Origin: Pseudomonas serbica
GTDB lineage: Bacteria; Pseudomonadota; Gammaproteobacteria; Pseudomonadales; Pseudomonadaceae
Direction: 5' to 3'
Assembly (NCBI RefSeq): GCF_028823535.1
Contig: NZ_JAQIYM010000006.1
Coordinates: 186,001 to 250,000 of the forward strand
DNA: 64,000 bases
The notes beneath the pieces are model-generated. The model was not told the origin of the DNA. It saw only the letters and a list, made by a program, of their open reading frames with translations, and did no database searches. Each line of letters begins with the position of its first letter. Position 1 is the first letter of the stretch. Of this stretch, positions 40,539 to 50,617 are shown piece after piece. Position numbers and translations under genes: made by a program.

Positions 40539-42029
40539 ATGGTTGCCGCATTGCTTGATCGTCTTGGTGTGAACCCGGCCCTGTACCAGAACGGCAAGGT
40601 GCCGGTGCATTCGCCGATCGATGGCAGCACGATTGCCACCGTCAACTGGGAAGGTGCCGCTGAAGTCGAGCAGCACATCAGTCGTGCAGATCATGCATTC
40701 GAACTGTGGCGCAAGGTTCCGGCACCGCGTCGTGGCGAACTGGTGCGTCAACTGGGTGACATCCTGCGCGAATACAAGGCCGATCTGGGCGAGCTGGTGT
40801 CCTGGGAGGCGGGCAAGATCACTCAGGAAGGCCTGGGTGAAGTTCAGGAAATGATCGACATCTGCGACTTCGCCGTCGGCCTGTCGCGTCAACTGTATGG
40901 CTTGACCATCGCCTCCGAGCGTCCTGGCCACCACATGCGCGAGACCTGGCACCCGCTGGGCGTCGTCGGCGTGATCAGCGCCTTTAACTTCCCGGTCGCG
41001 GTCTGGGCCTGGAACGCGGCGCTGGCGCTGGTCTGCGGCAACCCGGTGATCTGGAAGCCGTCGGAAAAAACGCCATTGACCGCACTGGCCTGCCAGGCGC
41101 TGTTCGACCGCGTCCTGAAAAACTTCAGCGATGCGCCACCGCACCTGAGCCAGGTCGTCATTGGCGGGCGCGATGCCGGCGAAGCCTTGGTTGATGACCC
41201 GCGAGTCGCGCTGGTCAGCGCCACGGGCAGCACCCGCATGGGCCGTGAAGTGGCGCCGAAAATCGCCGCGCGTTTCGCCCGCAGCATCCTCGAGCTGGGC
41301 GGCAACAACGCGATGATCCTCGGCCCAAGCGCCGATCTGGACATGGCCGTTCGCGCGATCCTGTTCAGCGCCGTCGGCACTGCCGGTCAGCGCTGCACCA
41401 CCCTGCGTCGCCTGATCGCCCATGAGTCGGTGAAAGAAGAAATCGTCACCCGCCTCAAGGCTGCCTACTCCAAAGTGCGCATCGGCCATCCGCTGGAAGG
41501 CAACCTGGTCGGCCCGCTGATCGACAAGCAAAGCTTCGACAATATGCAGGACGCGCTGGAACAGGCACTGAGCGAAGGCGGCCGGGTTTTCGGCGGCAAG
41601 CGTCAGCTGGAAGACAAATTCCCGAACGCCTACTACGTTTCGCCGGCCATCGTCGAAATGCCGGAACAGAGTTACGTGGTCTGCCATGAAACCTTCGCGC
41701 CGATCCTGTACGTGGTTGGCTATAGCGATTTCAACGAAGCCTTGCGCTTGAACAACGCCGTGCCACAAGGCCTGTCCTCCTGCATCTTCACCGCCGACGT
41801 GCGTGAAGCCGAGCAATTCATGTCGGCGGTGGGCAGCGACTGCGGCATCGCCAACGTCAACATCGGGCCGAGCGGTGCGGAAATCGGTGGTGCGTTTGGG
41901 GGTGAGAAGGAGACTGGGGGTGGTCGTGAGTCGGGCTCCGATGCATGGCGCGGGTACATGCGCCGTCAGACCAATACCGTGAACTATTCGCTGGAGTTGC
42001 CGTTGGCGCAGGGAATTACGTTTGACTAA
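40539..42029 (+). CDS. amaB: L-piperidine-6-carboxylate/alpha-aminoadipate semialdehyde dehydrogenase AmaB
   Basis: The 496-residue aldehyde dehydrogenase of the ALDH7 group oxidises delta-1-piperideine-6-carboxylate to aminoadipate in lysine and pipecolate breakdown. The catalytic Glu is in LELGGNNAM and the nucleophile Cys in GTAGQRCTTLRRL. The ALDH7 signature at the C-terminus is ESGSDAWRGYMRRQTNTVNY. It starts with ATG 40539 after TTGAGGAG. The amaA gene follows on the same strand beyond a REP pair. Confidence 0.92.
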   Translation: MVAALLDRLGVNPALYQNGKVPVHSPIDGSTIATVNWEGAAEVEQHISRADHAFELWRKVPAPRRGELVRQLGDILREYKADLGELVSWEAGKITQEGLGEVQEMIDICDFAVGLSRQLYGLTIASERPGHHMRETWHPLGVVGVISAFNFPVAVWAWNAALALVCGNPVIWKPSEKTPLTALACQALFDRVLKNFSDAPPHLSQVVIGGRDAGEALVDDPRVALVSATGSTRMGREVAPKIAARFARSILELGGNNAMILGPSADLDMAVRAILFSAVGTAGQRCTTLRRLIAHESVKEEIVTRLKAAYSKVRIGHPLEGNLVGPLIDKQSFDNMQDALEQALSEGGRVFGGKRQLEDKFPNAYYVSPAIVEMPEQSYVVCHETFAPILYVVGYSDFNEALRLNNAVPQGLSSCIFTADVREAEQFMSAVGSDCGIANVNIGPSGAEIGGAFGGEKETGGGRESGSDAWRGYMRRQTNTVNYSLELPLAQGITFD

Positions 42030-42054
42030 ATCTCGAGTCAAACAGTGATCCCCG

Positions 42055-42142
42055 GTGGGAGCGGGCTTGCTCGCGAATGCAATCTGACAGTCGACATTAT
42101 TGGTGGCTGACATACCGCTTTCGCGAGCACGCCTGCTCCCAC
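42055..42142. repeat. REP palindrome pair within the ama operon
   Basis: GTGGGAGCGGGCTTGCTCGC (42055-42074) with an inverted partner TTCGCGAGCACGCCTGCTCC (ending 42142) flanks a spacer. The right copy has two changes. The pair lies between amaB and amaA and could lower amaA expression relative to amaB. Confidence 0.85.
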
Positions 42143-42183
42143 ACTGATTTGTGTGTTGGTTAGGTTTCTGTTGGAGTCTGGCA

Positions 42184-43467
42184 ATGCCGTTACGCGAAGA
42201 GTGTCTGTGGGAAAAATTGACGCCACAAAGGCCCGACAATGCGGCGCTCAAGGGTGAAGTGAAGGTTGATGTCTGCGTCATTGGCGCCGGTTTTACCGGG
42301 CTGTCGGCGGCGGTGCATCTGCTGGAGCAGGGCAAGACGGTTTGTGTGCTGGAAGCCCATCGTGCAGGGCATGGCGGCTCGGGGCGCAACGTCGGGCTGG
42401 TCAATGCCGGGATGTGGATTCCACCGGACGAAATCGAAGCCGGGTTTGGAACGGCGGTGGGCAGTCAGCTCAACCGCATGCTTGGCGCAGCACCTTCCCT
42501 GGTGTTCAGCCTTGTGGACAAATACAACATCGATTGCCAGTTGCGCCGCGAAGGCACGCTGCACATGGCGCACAACGCCCGTGGCGAAGCGGATCTGCGC
42601 AGTCGTGAAGAGCAGTGGAAGCGCCGTGGCGCGCCAGTCGAGCTGCTGACGGGGCAAGTTTGCGAGCAAGCGACGGGCACCAAAAAAATCGCCGCCGCAT
42701 TGCTCGATCGCCGTGCTGGCACGCTCAACCCGATGGCCTACACCACTGGGTTGGCCAAGGCGGCCGTTGGCTTGGGCGGTCAGTTGTTCGATCATTCCCC
42801 GGTCACCCGTCTTGAGCGTCAAGGTCAGCGCTGGTCAGTACAAACCGCGCAGGGTTCGGTGCTGGCCGAGCAAGTGGTGATCGCGTCCAACGCCTACACC
42901 GAAGGCGATTGGACCGAGCTGCGACGCAATTTCTTTCCCGGTTATTACTACCAGGTGGCTTCAGTCCCTCTGACCGAAGACGCCGCACAGCAAATCCTGC
43001 CCGGCGGCCAGGGCTCCTGGGACACCCGCCAGGTGCTCAGCAGCATTCGCCGGGACAAGGACGGGCGCCTACTGCTCGGTAGCCTCGGTAATGGCAACCA
43101 GAAGCCGGCCTGGTTTCTCAAGGCCTGGGCCGATCGGGTCCAGCAGCATTACTTTCCCTATCTCAAACCGGTGGAATGGGAGTGCACCTGGACCGGGTGC
43201 ATCGCCTTCACCCCCGATCATTTGATGCGCCTGTTCGAGCCTGCGCCCGGTTTAGTGGCAGTCACCGGTTATAACGGCCGGGGCGTGACCACGGGGACGG
43301 TGGTCGGCAAGGCTTTTGCCGATTACTTGTGTAACAAAAATCCTCAGGCGCTACCGATTCCCTTCGCACCCATGCAGCCATTGGCCGGCGTGGGGTTGCG
43401 CAGCTGTTTATACGAGGCGGGATTTTCGCTGTATCACGCGGGCCAGTGCTTGCGGATCGTGATTTGA
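42184..43467 (+). CDS. amaA: L-pipecolate oxidase AmaA (FAD-dependent)
   Basis: The 427-residue flavoprotein of the DAO family shows the dinucleotide-binding motif VIGAGFTGLSAAVHLLEQGK at residues 23-42 and GHGGSGRNVGLVNAGMW. The C-terminus has a second FAD-contact segment (TGYNGRGVTTGTVVGKAFAD). With AmaB it carries pipecolate to aminoadipate. ATG 42184 follows TTGGAG. The substrate is inferred from the pairing with amaB and the LysR gene. Confidence 0.85.
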   Translation: MPLREECLWEKLTPQRPDNAALKGEVKVDVCVIGAGFTGLSAAVHLLEQGKTVCVLEAHRAGHGGSGRNVGLVNAGMWIPPDEIEAGFGTAVGSQLNRMLGAAPSLVFSLVDKYNIDCQLRREGTLHMAHNARGEADLRSREEQWKRRGAPVELLTGQVCEQATGTKKIAAALLDRRAGTLNPMAYTTGLAKAAVGLGGQLFDHSPVTRLERQGQRWSVQTAQGSVLAEQVVIASNAYTEGDWTELRRNFFPGYYYQVASVPLTEDAAQQILPGGQGSWDTRQVLSSIRRDKDGRLLLGSLGNGNQKPAWFLKAWADRVQQHYFPYLKPVEWECTWTGCIAFTPDHLMRLFEPAPGLVAVTGYNGRGVTTGTVVGKAFADYLCNKNPQALPIPFAPMQPLAGVGLRSCLYEAGFSLYHAGQCLRIVI

Positions 43468-43511
43468 ATGTTGATTTTCGTAGTGGGAAGCGGCGCTTTT
43501 TCGATCAGCAG

Positions 43512-43590
43512 CTAGCCTGTAATGGTGCGGGTTGTAGCAGTCCCCGCACCAGCAGTGTGCACTTCGGTGACGCACGTTGTTACAGGCTGG
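43512..43590 (+). repeat. Nested inverted repeat able to fold as a three-way junction
   Basis: The outer stem AGCCTGTAA/TTACAGGCT (43514-43522, 43580-43588) extends to 11 pairs with one G-T. Inside are two hairpins. The first is TGGTGCGGG/CCCGCACCA with an 11-base loop (43523-43551). The second is GTGTGCAC/GTGACGCAC with a TTCG loop closed by C-G, a bulged A and one G-T pair (43555-43575). The bulge, wobble pair and UUCG loop fit a structured RNA better than a protein operator, but no terminator follows. No family is recognised. Confidence 0.5.
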
Positions 43591-43759
43591 TTGCACGTCG
43601 TTTGGTGCCGCGGTTGCAATGATGGCGCAGGCGGGTTGCGCCTCAAAAAAATAATGGTTTCACCTTCCGCGGTTTAGACGGTTGCACGCCCAATGAAAAT
43701 GGGCCCGAGACAGTCGAAATAATAATAAAGCAGCGACTTTTTTAAGAATAAAAAACCGA

Positions 43760-43775
43760 TGGCACGGCCCTTGCT
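43760..43775 (+). promoter_or_regulatory. Sigma-54 promoter of the amino-acid transporter
   Basis: TGGCACGGCCCTTGCT matches the sigma-54 consensus TGGCAC-N5-TTGCW exactly. It lies 56 bases before the binding-protein ATG, so the leader should be about 45 bases. Such promoters need an activator such as NtrC or CbrB. Confidence 0.8.
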
Positions 43776-43830
43776 CTGAGCAGTCAGTGAAGTCGCAGTG
43801 CCAATTAAAAAAACCATGGAGCACCACCTC

Positions 43831-44964
43831 ATGTCCCAGACGTTTTACAAGAAAGGCTTTCTGGCCCTCGCAGTGGCAGCTGCGTTGGGTGTTTCTGCGT
43901 TTGCCCAGGCCGACATCAAGATCGGCGTAGCGGGTCCAATGACGGGCGCCAATGCGGCATTTGGCGAGCAGTACATGAAGGGTGCACAGGCAGCAGCCGA
44001 TGCGGTCAACGCAGCGGGCGGCGTCAACGGGGAAAAAATCGTACTGGTCAAGGGCGATGACGCCTGCGAACCGAAACAGGCTGTAACGGTCGCCAAGGAC
44101 CTGACGAACCAGAAAGTTGCCGGCGTGGTCGGTCACTTCTGCTCCTCGTCGACCATCCCGGCCTCCGAGATCTACGACGAAGCGGGCATCATCGCCATCA
44201 CTCCAGGTTCCACCAACCCACAGGTTACCGAACGCGGCCTGAGCGCCATGTTCCGCATGTGCGGTCGTGACGACCAGCAAGGCATCGTGGCCGGCGACTA
44301 CATCGTCGACGTGCTCAAGGGCAAGAAGGTTGTTGTCCTGCATGACAAGGACACCTACGGCCAAGGCCTGGCTGACGCTACGAAGGCCCAGCTGGTCAAG
44401 CGCGGCGTAACGCCTGTGCTGTACGAAGGCCTGACCCGTGGTGAGAAAGACTTCAGCACCATCGTGACCAAGATCCGCGGTGCCGGCGCCGACGTAGTCT
44501 ACTTCGGTGGCCTGCACCCGGAAGCCGGTCCTCTGGTTCGCCAACTGCGTGAACAAGGCCTGAAGGACGTCAAGTTCATGTCTGACGACGGCATCGTGAC
44601 CGACGAACTGGTAACCACCGCTGGCGGTCCGCAATTCGTCGACGGCGTGCTGATGACCTTCGGTGCAGACCCACGCCTGCTGCCAGACAGCAAGACCGTG
44701 GTAGACGCCTTCCGCAAGGCCGGTACCGAGCCTGAAGGCTATACCCTGTACGCCTACGCTTCGGTCCAGACCCTGGCGGCGGCTTTCAACGGCGCCAAAT
44801 CCAACAAGGGCGAAGAAGCGGCTGCGTGGCTGAAGAAAAACCCGGTCAAGACCGTCATGGGCGAGAAGACCTGGGACAGCAAGGGCGACCTGAAGGTCTC
44901 CGACTACGTGGTTTACCAGTGGGACAAGGATGGCAAATACCACCAGCTGGAAAAACAGAAGTAA
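43831..44964 (+). CDS. Branched-chain amino-acid ABC transporter, substrate-binding protein
   Basis: The 377-residue periplasmic protein has a signal peptide (FLALAVAAALGVSAFAQA, mature start near DIKIGVAGPMTG) and the Leu/Ile/Val-binding fold (GGVNGEKIVLVKGDDACEPK, VVGHFCSSSTIPASEIYD, VLHDKDTYGQGLADA). The P. aeruginosa counterpart I recall is PA4913, distinct from BraC. The true ligand may be branched-chain or another amino acid. GGAG precedes ATG 43831; ATG 43816 is a less likely start. A REP pair separates it from the permease genes, a common layout that gives more binding protein than permease. Confidence 0.88.
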   Translation: MSQTFYKKGFLALAVAAALGVSAFAQADIKIGVAGPMTGANAAFGEQYMKGAQAAADAVNAAGGVNGEKIVLVKGDDACEPKQAVTVAKDLTNQKVAGVVGHFCSSSTIPASEIYDEAGIIAITPGSTNPQVTERGLSAMFRMCGRDDQQGIVAGDYIVDVLKGKKVVVLHDKDTYGQGLADATKAQLVKRGVTPVLYEGLTRGEKDFSTIVTKIRGAGADVVYFGGLHPEAGPLVRQLREQGLKDVKFMSDDGIVTDELVTTAGGPQFVDGVLMTFGADPRLLPDSKTVVDAFRKAGTEPEGYTLYAYASVQTLAAAFNGAKSNKGEEAAAWLKKNPVKTVMGEKTWDSKGDLKVSDYVVYQWDKDGKYHQLEKQK

Positions 44965-45000
44965 GGGCTGACCCGATCAGCTGAGCCCCACTGATCCTTT

Positions 45001-45089
45001 GTGTGAGCGGGCTTGCCCGCGAAGGCGCCAGACCAGTCGACAGCGTGTTGACTGATGCACCGCTTTCGCTGGCAAGCCAGCTCCTACAG
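45001..45089. repeat. REP pair, mixed type
   Basis: The left half (GTGTGAGCGGGCTTGCCCGC, with GAAGGC) and the right half (TTTCGCTGGCAAGCCAGCTC, with CTACAG) belong to two REP variants joined by a spacer. It lies between the binding protein and livH, where it may stabilise the upstream message. Confidence 0.75.
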
Positions 45090-45194
45090 GGGCGGTGTGG
45101 GACCCTGACTGACATTGCTCCGACGTAAATCTGTATTTTCCTTAGAAGAACCGCGCAGCCACCTGTGCAGGTTCTCATTGCGTGAGATTGCGTT

Positions 45195-46109
<915 letters not shown>

Positions 46110-46112
46110 GCG

Positions 46113-47396
46113 ATGTCCTCAACCACTAAAAAAACCATTGATCTCAAAAAAAGTCTGGTTGACGCGATTCTTGCCGGCCTCATCGCCCTGATCGTGTTCG
46201 GGCCGATTGTCGGCGTTGTCCTCGAAGGCTACGGATTCAACCTGGAAACCACTCGCGTGGCGTGGATCGTCGCTATCGTCATGGCCGGTCGCTTTGCCTT
46301 GAGCATGTTCCTGCAAACCCCCAAGGGTTTGAGCATCCTCGAAGGCTTTGAAAGCACCGGTTCCGGAGTTCATGTACTGGCACCTGACTACAAGTCGCGC
46401 CTGCGCTGGATCATCCCGTTGATGATCGTCATCGCCGTGGTGTTCCCGTTTTTCTCCAACTCCTACCTGCTGGGCGTGGTCATCCTCGGGTTGATCTACG
46501 TGTTGCTGGGCCTGGGGCTGAACATCGTGGTCGGCCTGGCCGGCCTGCTTGACCTGGGTTACGTGGCGTTCTACGCCATCGGTGCCTACGGCCTTGCACT
46601 CGGTTATCAGTACCTGGGGCTGGGTTTCTGGACGGTGCTGCCGCTGGCGGCGATCACCGCCGGGCTGGCCGGTTGCATCCTCGGGTTCCCGGTGCTGCGC
46701 CTGCACGGTGACTACCTGGCGATCGTGACCCTGGGCTTTGGTGAAATCATCCGGCTGATCCTCAACAACTGGCTGTCCCTGACCGGCGGCCCGAACGGCA
46801 TGCCGGCACCACTGCCGACCTTCTTCGGCCTGGAATTCGGCAAGCGCGCGAAGGACGGCGGCGTGCCGTTCCACGAGTTCTTCGGCATCGCCTACAACCC
46901 GGATGTGAAGTACTACTTCATCTACGCGGTGTTGTTCCTGGTGGTTCTGGCCGTGTTGTACGTCAAGCATCGTCTGGTCAAGATGCCTGTCGGCCGCGCT
47001 TGGGAAGCCCTGCGTGAAGACGAAATCGCCTGCCGCTCCATGGGCCTGAACCACGTGCTGGTCAAGCTCTCGGCATTCACCATCGGCGCATCGACGGCCG
47101 GTCTGGCCGGCGTGTTCTTCGCCACCTACCAAGGGTTCGTTAACCCGACCTCGTTCACCTTCTTCGAATCGGCCCTGATCCTCGCCATCGTGGTCCTTGG
47201 TGGCATGGGCTCGACCATCGGCGTGGTGATTGCCGCCTTCGTCCTGACCGTGGCCCCGGAACTGCTGCGTGGCTTCGCCGAATACCGTGTGCTGCTGTTC
47301 GGCATCCTGATGGTGTTGATGATGATCTGGCGACCGCGCGGCCTGATTCGGATCAGCCGTACCGGTGTGACCCCGCGTAAAGGAGTAGCGCCATGA
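46113..47396 (+). CDS. livM: High-affinity branched-chain amino-acid ABC permease LivM
   Basis: The 427-residue permease has the extra N-terminal region usual for LivM (two membrane segments before about residue 90), then LLGLGLNIVVGLAGLLDLGY and GAYGLALGYQYLGLGFWTVL. The cytoplasmic coupling segment is GRAWEALREDEIACRSMGL, then AFTIGASTAGLAGVFFATYQ. It overlaps livG by four bases. Confidence 0.93.
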   Translation: MSSTTKKTIDLKKSLVDAILAGLIALIVFGPIVGVVLEGYGFNLETTRVAWIVAIVMAGRFALSMFLQTPKGLSILEGFESTGSGVHVLAPDYKSRLRWIIPLMIVIAVVFPFFSNSYLLGVVILGLIYVLLGLGLNIVVGLAGLLDLGYVAFYAIGAYGLALGYQYLGLGFWTVLPLAAITAGLAGCILGFPVLRLHGDYLAIVTLGFGEIIRLILNNWLSLTGGPNGMPAPLPTFFGLEFGKRAKDGGVPFHEFFGIAYNPDVKYYFIYAVLFLVVLAVLYVKHRLVKMPVGRAWEALREDEIACRSMGLNHVLVKLSAFTIGASTAGLAGVFFATYQGFVNPTSFTFFESALILAIVVLGGMGSTIGVVIAAFVLTVAPELLRGFAEYRVLLFGILMVLMMIWRPRGLIRISRTGVTPRKGVAP

Positions 47397-48265
47397 GCGA
47401 AGTCGTACTCTCCGTAGAGAAGCTGATGATGCACTTTGGCGGCATCAAGGCTTTGAATGATGTCAGCCTGAAGGTCAAGCGCAACTCGATCTTCGCCCTG
47501 ATCGGCCCCAACGGCGCCGGCAAGACTACCGTGTTCAACTGCCTGACGGGGTTCTACAAGGCCTCCGGCGGCAAGATCGAACTCAATGTGCGCGGGCAGC
47601 AGACCAACGTCATCAAGCTGCTCGGCGAATCGTTCAAGGCGACCGATTTCGTCTCGCCCAAAAGCTTCATCACCCGGCTGCGCTACAAGATGTTCGGCGG
47701 CACCCACCTGGTGAACCGTGCTGGCCTGGCGCGGACGTTCCAGAACATTCGCCTGTTCAAGGAAATGTCGGTGCTGGAAAACCTGCTGGTGGCCCAGCAC
47801 ATGTGGGTCAACCGCAACATGCTGGCCGGTATCCTTAATACCAAGGGCTACCGCAAGGCCGAAAGCGATGCACTGGACCACGCCTTCTACTGGCTGGAAG
47901 TGGTGGACCTGGTGGACTGTGCCAACCGTCTGGCGGGCGAACTGTCCTACGGCCAGCAACGCCGTCTGGAAATTGCCCGGGCCATGTGCACCCGTCCGCA
48001 GATCATCTGCCTGGACGAGCCGGCCGCCGGCCTCAACCCTCAGGAAACCGAAGCGCTGAGCGCGATGATCCGTCTGCTGCGCGACGAGCACGATCTGACC
48101 GTGGTGCTGATCGAACACGACATGGGCATGGTAATGAGTATTTCCGACCACATCGTGGTACTGGACCACGGCGTCGTCATCGCCGAGGGAGGTCCCAACG
48201 AAATTCGCAACGATCCGAAAGTGATTGCCGCCTATCTGGGCGCCGATGAAGAGGAGCTCGTATGA
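47393..48265 (+). CDS. livG: Branched-chain amino-acid ABC transporter ATPase LivG
   Basis: The 290-residue cytoplasmic ATPase has Walker A GPNGAGKTTVFNCLTGFY, signature LSYGQQRRLEIARAM, Walker B IICLDEPAAGLNPQET and switch His in VLIEHDMGMVMSISD. A LivG-typical insert sits between Walker A and signature (about 70-130). It starts at ATG 47393 within the livM stop and overlaps livF by four bases. Confidence 0.94.
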   Translation: MSEVVLSVEKLMMHFGGIKALNDVSLKVKRNSIFALIGPNGAGKTTVFNCLTGFYKASGGKIELNVRGQQTNVIKLLGESFKATDFVSPKSFITRLRYKMFGGTHLVNRAGLARTFQNIRLFKEMSVLENLLVAQHMWVNRNMLAGILNTKGYRKAESDALDHAFYWLEVVDLVDCANRLAGELSYGQQRRLEIARAMCTRPQIICLDEPAAGLNPQETEALSAMIRLLRDEHDLTVVLIEHDMGMVMSISDHIVVLDHGVVIAEGGPNEIRNDPKVIAAYLGADEEELV

Positions 48266-48981
48266 CTAACGGAGCCATCCTCGAACTCAAGGATCTGGAT
48301 GTGTTCTACGGGCCGATCCAGGCGCTGAAGAACGTCTCGCTGCACATCAACGAAGGGGAAACCGTCAGCCTGATCGGCTCCAACGGTGCCGGCAAGTCGA
48401 CCCTGCTGATGTCGATCTTCGGCCAGCCGCGGGCGGCAGGCGGGCAGATCCTCTACCAGGGCGTGGACATTACCCACAAGTCGTCGCACTACATCGCCTC
48501 CAACGGCATTGCACAGTCGCCGGAAGGGCGGCGGGTGTTCCCCGACATGACCGTCGAGGAAAACCTGCTGATGGGCACCATCCCCATTGGCGACAAATAC
48601 GCCAAGGAAGACATGCAGCGCATGTTCCAGCTGTTCCCGCGGCTCGAAGAGCGGCGCACCCAGCGTGCAATGACCATGTCCGGTGGCGAGCAGCAGATGC
48701 TGGCCATCGCCCGGGCCCTGATGAGCCGGCCAAAGTTGCTCTTGCTCGATGAGCCGAGCCTTGGGCTGGCGCCCATCGTGGTCAAGCAGATCTTCGCGAC
48801 CCTGCGGGAACTGGCCAAGACCGGCATGACCATTTTCCTGGTCGAGCAGAACGCCAACCATGCACTTCGGTTGTCGGACCGGGCATACGTGATGGTCAAT
48901 GGCGAGATTCGCATGACCGGTACTGGCAAGGAGCTGCTGGTCAACGAGGATGTGCGTAACGCGTATCTCGGCGGGCACTAA
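48262..48981 (+). CDS. livF: Branched-chain amino-acid ABC transporter ATPase LivF
   Basis: The 239-residue ATPase has Walker A GSNGAGKSTLLMSIFG, Q-loop area YIASNGIAQSPEGRRVFPDM, signature MSGGEQQMLAIARALMS and Walker B LLLLDEPSLGLAP. It pairs with LivG and completes the transporter. A strong terminator follows it. Confidence 0.95.
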   Translation: MTNGAILELKDLDVFYGPIQALKNVSLHINEGETVSLIGSNGAGKSTLLMSIFGQPRAAGGQILYQGVDITHKSSHYIASNGIAQSPEGRRVFPDMTVEENLLMGTIPIGDKYAKEDMQRMFQLFPRLEERRTQRAMTMSGGEQQMLAIARALMSRPKLLLLDEPSLGLAPIVVKQIFATLRELAKTGMTIFLVEQNANHALRLSDRAYVMVNGEIRMTGTGKELLVNEDVRNAYLGGH

Positions 48982-48997
48982 ACCTTAGCGTCCAATG

Positions 48998-49028
48998 AAA
49001 ACGCCCTGAGAAATCAGGGCGTTTTTTT
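48998..49028 (+). terminator. Terminator after livF
   Basis: ACGCCCTGA, loop GAAA and TCAGGGCGT form a 9-bp stem followed by seven more T, a strong terminator 17 bases after livF. Confidence 0.9.
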
Positions 49029-49155
49029 TCGTCCGTATGTGGTAACGGAAATTGTGGAAAACAAAATTGGCGACCTCCCAAACCGCGACATAAAGCCGCT
49101 GCAAATGGTTGTTTTGTCACGGTTTTGACTTGTCCCCGTTTACTGTGGAACTGGC

Positions 49156-49539
49156 TGTGAATAACGTGGGAGTAGCTGGCTGAAAGCCTTTGAATCCGTG
49201 GCCTGCAGAGCTGTGGTTGTTTTTTGATCAGGCTTTTTTTCGGGCCTTCAAGGTGGCTTTGTCAACCTTTTTATTAAGGAGGAAAGCGCAGTGAAACACA
49301 GTGGGCAAGCCTGTGGATAAGTCTGTGATTAAACTCTGGAAAGACTCGGCTGAGGGCCGTGGTTACTGGCTTGGCGCCACTGCAGGCTTGACCGCCCGGT
49401 CGGGAAATTGACCCCCGGCTACACAGCAGGCCGATGCGGGTCAAGCAAAAAAGTTTCAAATCTGCCCGCAAAGCCTTGTGGATAGCGGCTTTCAGCTTTT
49501 CCACTTGCCCCCGGAAAGTGTGGATGGGGCTGTGGATAA
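49156..49539 (+). promoter_or_regulatory. Cluster of DnaA-box-like sequences
   Basis: Five copies of TGTGGATAA or one-to-two-base variants lie in the same orientation in 384 bases. The perfect copies match the reverse complement of the DnaA box TTATCCACA. The nearest recognisable replication gene in the window is dnaB, more than 20 kb away. A DnaA-titrating or regulatory site is possible, but I cannot exclude chance. Confidence 0.4.
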
Positions 49540-49610
49540 CGTGCGCGCACATGTCTGCAAGCCACGGTCTGCAAGGTGTTGCAAGCTTTGCTCGTTTTTT
49601 GTACAGATAG

Positions 49611-50474
<864 letters not shown>

Positions 50475-50486
50475 GACCGCGTTATG

Positions 50487-50545
50487 GCCATTCGCGAGCA
50501 GGTTCAGCGCGATCCTCGTGGGAGCGAGCCTGCTCACGAAGAGGC
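50487..50545. repeat. REP palindrome pair
   Basis: GGCCATTCGCGAGCAGGTTC and GTGGGAGCGAGCCTGCTCAC (followed by GAAGAGGCC) are degenerate inverted copies. The element lies between the SDR gene and the cation-efflux gene. Confidence 0.75.
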
Positions 50546-50617
50546 CGGAACAGACAGCGCCTGACATCAGCTAGACTCCTCACCCAACAAACCGTCTTAA
50601 AGGTTCGGGGAGACCCT

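Larger units (their letters stand above)
43468..43830. other. amaA-branched-chain transporter intergenic region (363 bp)
   Basis: The region contains a three-way-junction-forming inverted repeat (43512-43590), two NtrC-like half-site pairs (43546-43560 and 43593-43608), a sigma-54 promoter (43760-43775), and an AT-rich stretch between them (43645-43755) that could bend around IHF. I see no gene. Confidence 0.6.

Noticed and set aside
40485..42404. Minus-strand frame of about 640 codons opposite amaB
   Set aside because: Covers the REP pair and intergenic DNA and has no domain; amaB matches ALDH7 throughout.
49156..49539. A chromosomal replication origin
   Set aside because: No dnaA, dnaN or gyrB nearby, no AT-rich unwinding tract seen, and boxes are only on one strand.
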